DNA of 64,000 bases from the NCBI GenBank assembly GCA_001464355.1, contig LNEU01000015.1, positions 277,098 through 341,097 of the forward strand, written 5' to 3'. This document shows, one piece after another, positions 61,857 through 64,000 of this stretch (position 1 is its first letter; each line of letters begins with the position of its first letter). The notes beneath the pieces are model-generated. The model made no database searches. It was not told the DNA's origin and was given only the letters and a program-made list of their open reading frames with translations. The stretch is from Burkholderiales bacterium Ga0077544 (lineage in GTDB: Bacteria > Pseudomonadota > Gammaproteobacteria > Burkholderiales > Burkholderiaceae_D). Both the position numbers and the translations under genes were made by a program.

Positions 61857-62855
61857 TTATTCGCCTACGCTGCCGGTAATGGGCAATACAATTCCAGTAA
61901 TGTAGCTGGAGCAAACAGCAGAAGCGAGAAATACATAAGCAGGTGAAATCTCTTCCGGCTGTGCAGGTCTACGATAGCTGGTTTGCGCACCGAACTGTGC
62001 GATGTCTTCCGGCTTGGATTTGTCCGCCGGATTAAGCGGAGTCCATACTGGGCCTGGCGCGACTGCATTCACGCGTATGCCCTGATCCAGTAGATTGGCG
62101 GCAAGCGCCATTGTGAAGGCATGAATCGCACCTTTGGTAGTCGAGTAATCGAGCAACTTTTTACTACCTCTTAAACCCGTCACCGAACCGGTGTTGATGA
62201 TGGCGGAACCACGCTTCAAATGGGGCAGTGCGGCTTTTGCCATATGAAAATAGCCATAGACATTCGTCTTCATGGTTTCATCAAAACGTTCTTCTGTCAG
62301 ATCCAGCAAAGTATCAGCGTGTTCTTGAAATGCTGCGTTGTTGACCAACACGTCGAGCTTGCCGAATGTCTTGACTGCCTTCTTCACCGCCTTCTGACAA
62401 AATGCAGCGTCTTTCACATCGCCAGGTAGCAACAAGCATTGGCGACCTTCCGCTTCAACATGACGCCGTGTTTCCTTGGCATCTTTATCTTCATTGAGAT
62501 AAATGATCGCTACATCGGCGCCCTCACGCGCAAATAACACCGCGACTGCACGCCCAATGCCAGAGTCGCCACCCGTGATGATGGCTTTCATTCCTTTAAG
62601 TTTGCCGCTGCCTTTATAGCCAGTCGCGAGAAATTGCGGCGCCACCTCCAGCTCGGCTTCGGTGCCAGGTTTTCGCAAGTGCTTACGCGCCATCGGCGGT
62701 GCAGCTTGCTTCTTGTCACTGGTTTGTACCGCCGGCTTGGACTTGCTTGCAGTTTTCTTGCTCGCGTCCTTTACATCTTGCTTACGTTGGATTTTTTTCT
62801 GTTTCTCTACGGTATCTGCGGTCGAACGGGATTTTGTTTTGACGGACGATGCCAT
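61857..62855 (-). CDS. SDR oxidoreductase with a Lys-rich N-terminal tail
   Basis: A short-chain dehydrogenase of 332 residues, longer than the usual 250-300. The first 62 residues carry 15 lysines and look disordered. TGGDSGIG (94-101) binds the cofactor, NNAA (172-175) follows, and Ser224, Tyr237 and Lys241 form the catalytic set. It belongs to the subgroup of stress-linked SDRs (YhdF/YhxC, general stress protein 39 type), often with long N-termini. An AGGAG site precedes the ATG. The gene is next to a VOC gene and in the same block as katE, suggesting a general-stress role. Confidence 0.87.
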   Translation of the reverse strand: MASSVKTKSRSTADTVEKQKKIQRKQDVKDASKKTASKSKPAVQTSDKKQAAPPMARKHLRKPGTEAELEVAPQFLATGYKGSGKLKGMKAIITGGDSGIGRAVAVLFAREGADVAIIYLNEDKDAKETRRHVEAEGRQCLLLPGDVKDAAFCQKAVKKAVKTFGKLDVLVNNAAFQEHADTLLDLTEERFDETMKTNVYGYFHMAKAALPHLKRGSAIINTGSVTGLRGSKKLLDYSTTKGAIHAFTMALAANLLDQGIRVNAVAPGPVWTPLNPADKSKPEDIAQFGAQTSYRRPAQPEEISPAYVFLASAVCSSYITGIVLPITGSVGE

Positions 62856-63005
62856 GCGTCTCTCCTGTAGTTAAGCTGTACAGTTTTATGACGCAAGCGA
62901 GCTTGCCACGTTCCCGAGAAAGGGTATTTCTCTTAACGGAGATCGTCTGCAGCCGATGCCGAGATGGAGGCAAGCGATATCGTCAAGATCTAGATTAGAA
63001 AAATT

Positions 63006-63909
63006 TTAATCAGTGGTGTTTCCTATTGTCCGATAAGTATCCAAAGGGGCATCGAGGTTGCCGAATTTTGTGACTATATTTGACTGCGCTAAATAGTCAG
63101 CTAACTTATTAAGATAGTGGATATTGATAACTGGCTGAATCAAAGTTAGAAGCTCTCGACCTGAACTAGTTAGCTGTATTTGTTCTAACTTAACGCTAGT
63201 TCGATTTTTAACGGGCACAAAGATCAGGCATTTACCATTAAACCCGATTCCAACGTGGGATTGTCCAGCAGGAAGCATTGCGGTTACATTTAAATTATCG
63301 CCATCCATAAGAAGTCCAGCCTCTCTTAAGATGAGAATTTCGCGGTATATTATTCCGAAGTCGTCCAACCCAGAACTTACTTTAGAAGGTTTAAGAATAT
63401 TTCCTGTATCTGTCGAAAATTGTCGTATTTTTTGAAAAATCTCAGCTTCTTTTTGAGTTAAATTTCGCAGTACCTCTAAAGTCCGTAGACTGAAAGATCC
63501 CGGTTTGGCAACTTCGCCAGCTAAAATTTTCCCCCAGAACTGGTGCATTTCATCGCTAGAAATATCCTCCGCGATGTTAAAAAAACGTGTTCGCCAATCT
63601 TCATCAACTGGTTCATCTGAAACATCCGGTGGCAACTGTTCAACAGCCGCGTTTGCTATAGCTTCAATATTTGATTGAGCTCCCAATGCTTTGTATGTTT
63701 GGCGAACTTGCATACGTTGCTCTAAGGTTGCGTTCGCCTCTAACAAGACAATATTTGCCTCAACTTTTGCTTTAGCTAATGCAACCATTTTTTCCACTTG
63801 AACTGCCGTTTCGGCATTTCCCAATAGCTTCATTACTTGAGCTTGCGCTACTCCTTCTCTACGTATTGCCGTTGGTTTATATACAGCGCCGGTACCCGCG
63901 CTAATGGCC
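63006..63909 (-). pseudogene. DUF2806 gene, 5' end cut off by an insertion sequence
   Basis: From the ATG at 63833 leftward the frame encodes 275 residues of a DUF2806-like protein (EDWRTRFFNIAEDISSDEMHQFWGKILAGEVAKPGSFS is the signature). The frame stays open and family-like for at least 25 further codons upstream (SAGTGAVYKPTAIRREGVAQ), then at 63909/63910 runs into the end of an IS3-like element, where similarity is lost and an in-frame stop follows. The true N-terminus must lie beyond the insertion, outside the window. The remaining reading frame could still be translated as a truncated protein. Function of the family is unknown. Confidence 0.75.
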
Positions 63910-64000
63910 TGTCCCTGACTTGAAAGACACCAAGATAAGGTGTTTTAATCAATCAGGAGGAAATAAATGGCAAATCGTAGACAGTTCAGCAAGGAGTTCA
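63910..64000 (+). mobile_element. Left end of an IS3-family-like insertion sequence, continues beyond the window
   Basis: The sequence begins TGTCCCTGACTTGAAAGACA at the point where the DUF2806 frame breaks. IS3 elements start with TG, and a strong AGGAGGAAATAA ribosome-binding site follows 47 bases in, leading to a transposase-like start. The right end and target duplication cannot be seen, so the family assignment is tentative. Confidence 0.7.
63967..64000 (+). CDS. Transposase OrfA, N-terminus only
   Basis: Only 11 codons are inside the window: MANRRQFSKEF. This opening, with the basic RRQFSKEFK-type start of a helix-turn-helix, is typical of OrfA proteins of IS3-family elements. The AGGAGG ribosome-binding site lies 7 bases upstream. 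The rest of the gene and the expected frameshifted OrfB are outside. Confidence 0.65.
   Translation, partial: MANRRQFSKEF

Noticed and set aside
1..64000. tRNA, rRNA and integrase attachment sites
   Set aside because: A visual scan for TpsiC-loop-like GGTTCGA motifs with flanking stems and for integrase genes found nothing convincing.

Overview
The window looks like one chromosomal segment of a betaproteobacterium, most probably of the Oxalobacteraceae (Herminiimonas/Janthinobacterium group). This placement is inferred from gene content and codon use, not from a search: a mdc malonate decarboxylase cluster, a cyo quinol oxidase followed by SURF1 and RegBA, Feo iron uptake, OpgD and many short Burkholderiales-type hypothetical genes. 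No rRNA, tRNA or CRISPR array was found.

Layout. 1-4.0 kb: 3' part of a malonate decarboxylase operon (mdcD partial, E, G, B, H), then a 13-bp tandem repeat. 4.1-9.2 kb: periplasmic nucleotidase, DUF1993 protein, DTW-domain tRNA modification enzyme, and a LysR regulator divergent from an SDR. 9.3-12.9 kb: Fur-box-linked TonB siderophore receptor and two small membrane proteins. 13.5-15.1 kb: MFS transporter behind a hairpin-rich leader. 15.1-21.5 kb: an accessory-looking stretch with a two-PAS histidine kinase, a CheY-like regulator and a REC-GGDEF-EAL protein, ended by an intact IS30-family element. 21.6-30.6 kb: MHS-type transporter, cyoABCD-surf1-regBA (terminal quinol oxidase with its redox two-component system) and alkB. 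30.6-33.5 kb: small enzymes (VOC, NTF2-like, FMN reductase, GNAT). 33.6-36.1 kb: Fur-box-linked feoAB with a Cys-rich third gene. 36.2-40.4 kb: PBP7-type endopeptidase, OpgD, esterase.

40.5-44.7 kb is a periplasmic copper-handling cluster (CopL-like protein, TolC-like lipoprotein, two-domain multicopper oxidase, CopI-type cupredoxin, CusF-like protein), next to a lipoprotein Cu/Zn superoxide dismutase. 45.9-47.4 kb holds a DUF3147 pseudogene, a DUF1508 protein and a universal stress protein. 47.5-52.9 kb is a leftward five-gene operon for a periplasmic PaoABC-type aldehyde oxidoreductase with its cofactor-maturation genes. 53.4-57.2 kb has DUF2892, DCC thiol oxidoreductase, chemoreceptor, DUF3429 and MerR genes. 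57.4-62.9 kb is a stress block: large catalase HPII, a tiny Lys-rich protein, an SDR with a Lys-rich tail and a VOC protein. At the right edge a DUF2806 gene is cut by the start of an apparent IS3-family element that runs out of the window.

Main themes are oxygen/redox adaptation (bo3/ba3-type oxidase, RegBA, catalase, SodC), metal homeostasis (two Fur-box sites, Feo, copper cluster) and insertion-sequence activity. I see no clearly new defence or mobile system. The most distinctive signals are a repeat copy of the IS30 left junction 4 kb from the element, the copper cluster with no pump, regulator or cytoplasmic part, the 121-residue internal PAS duplication, and the IS-split DUF2806 gene.
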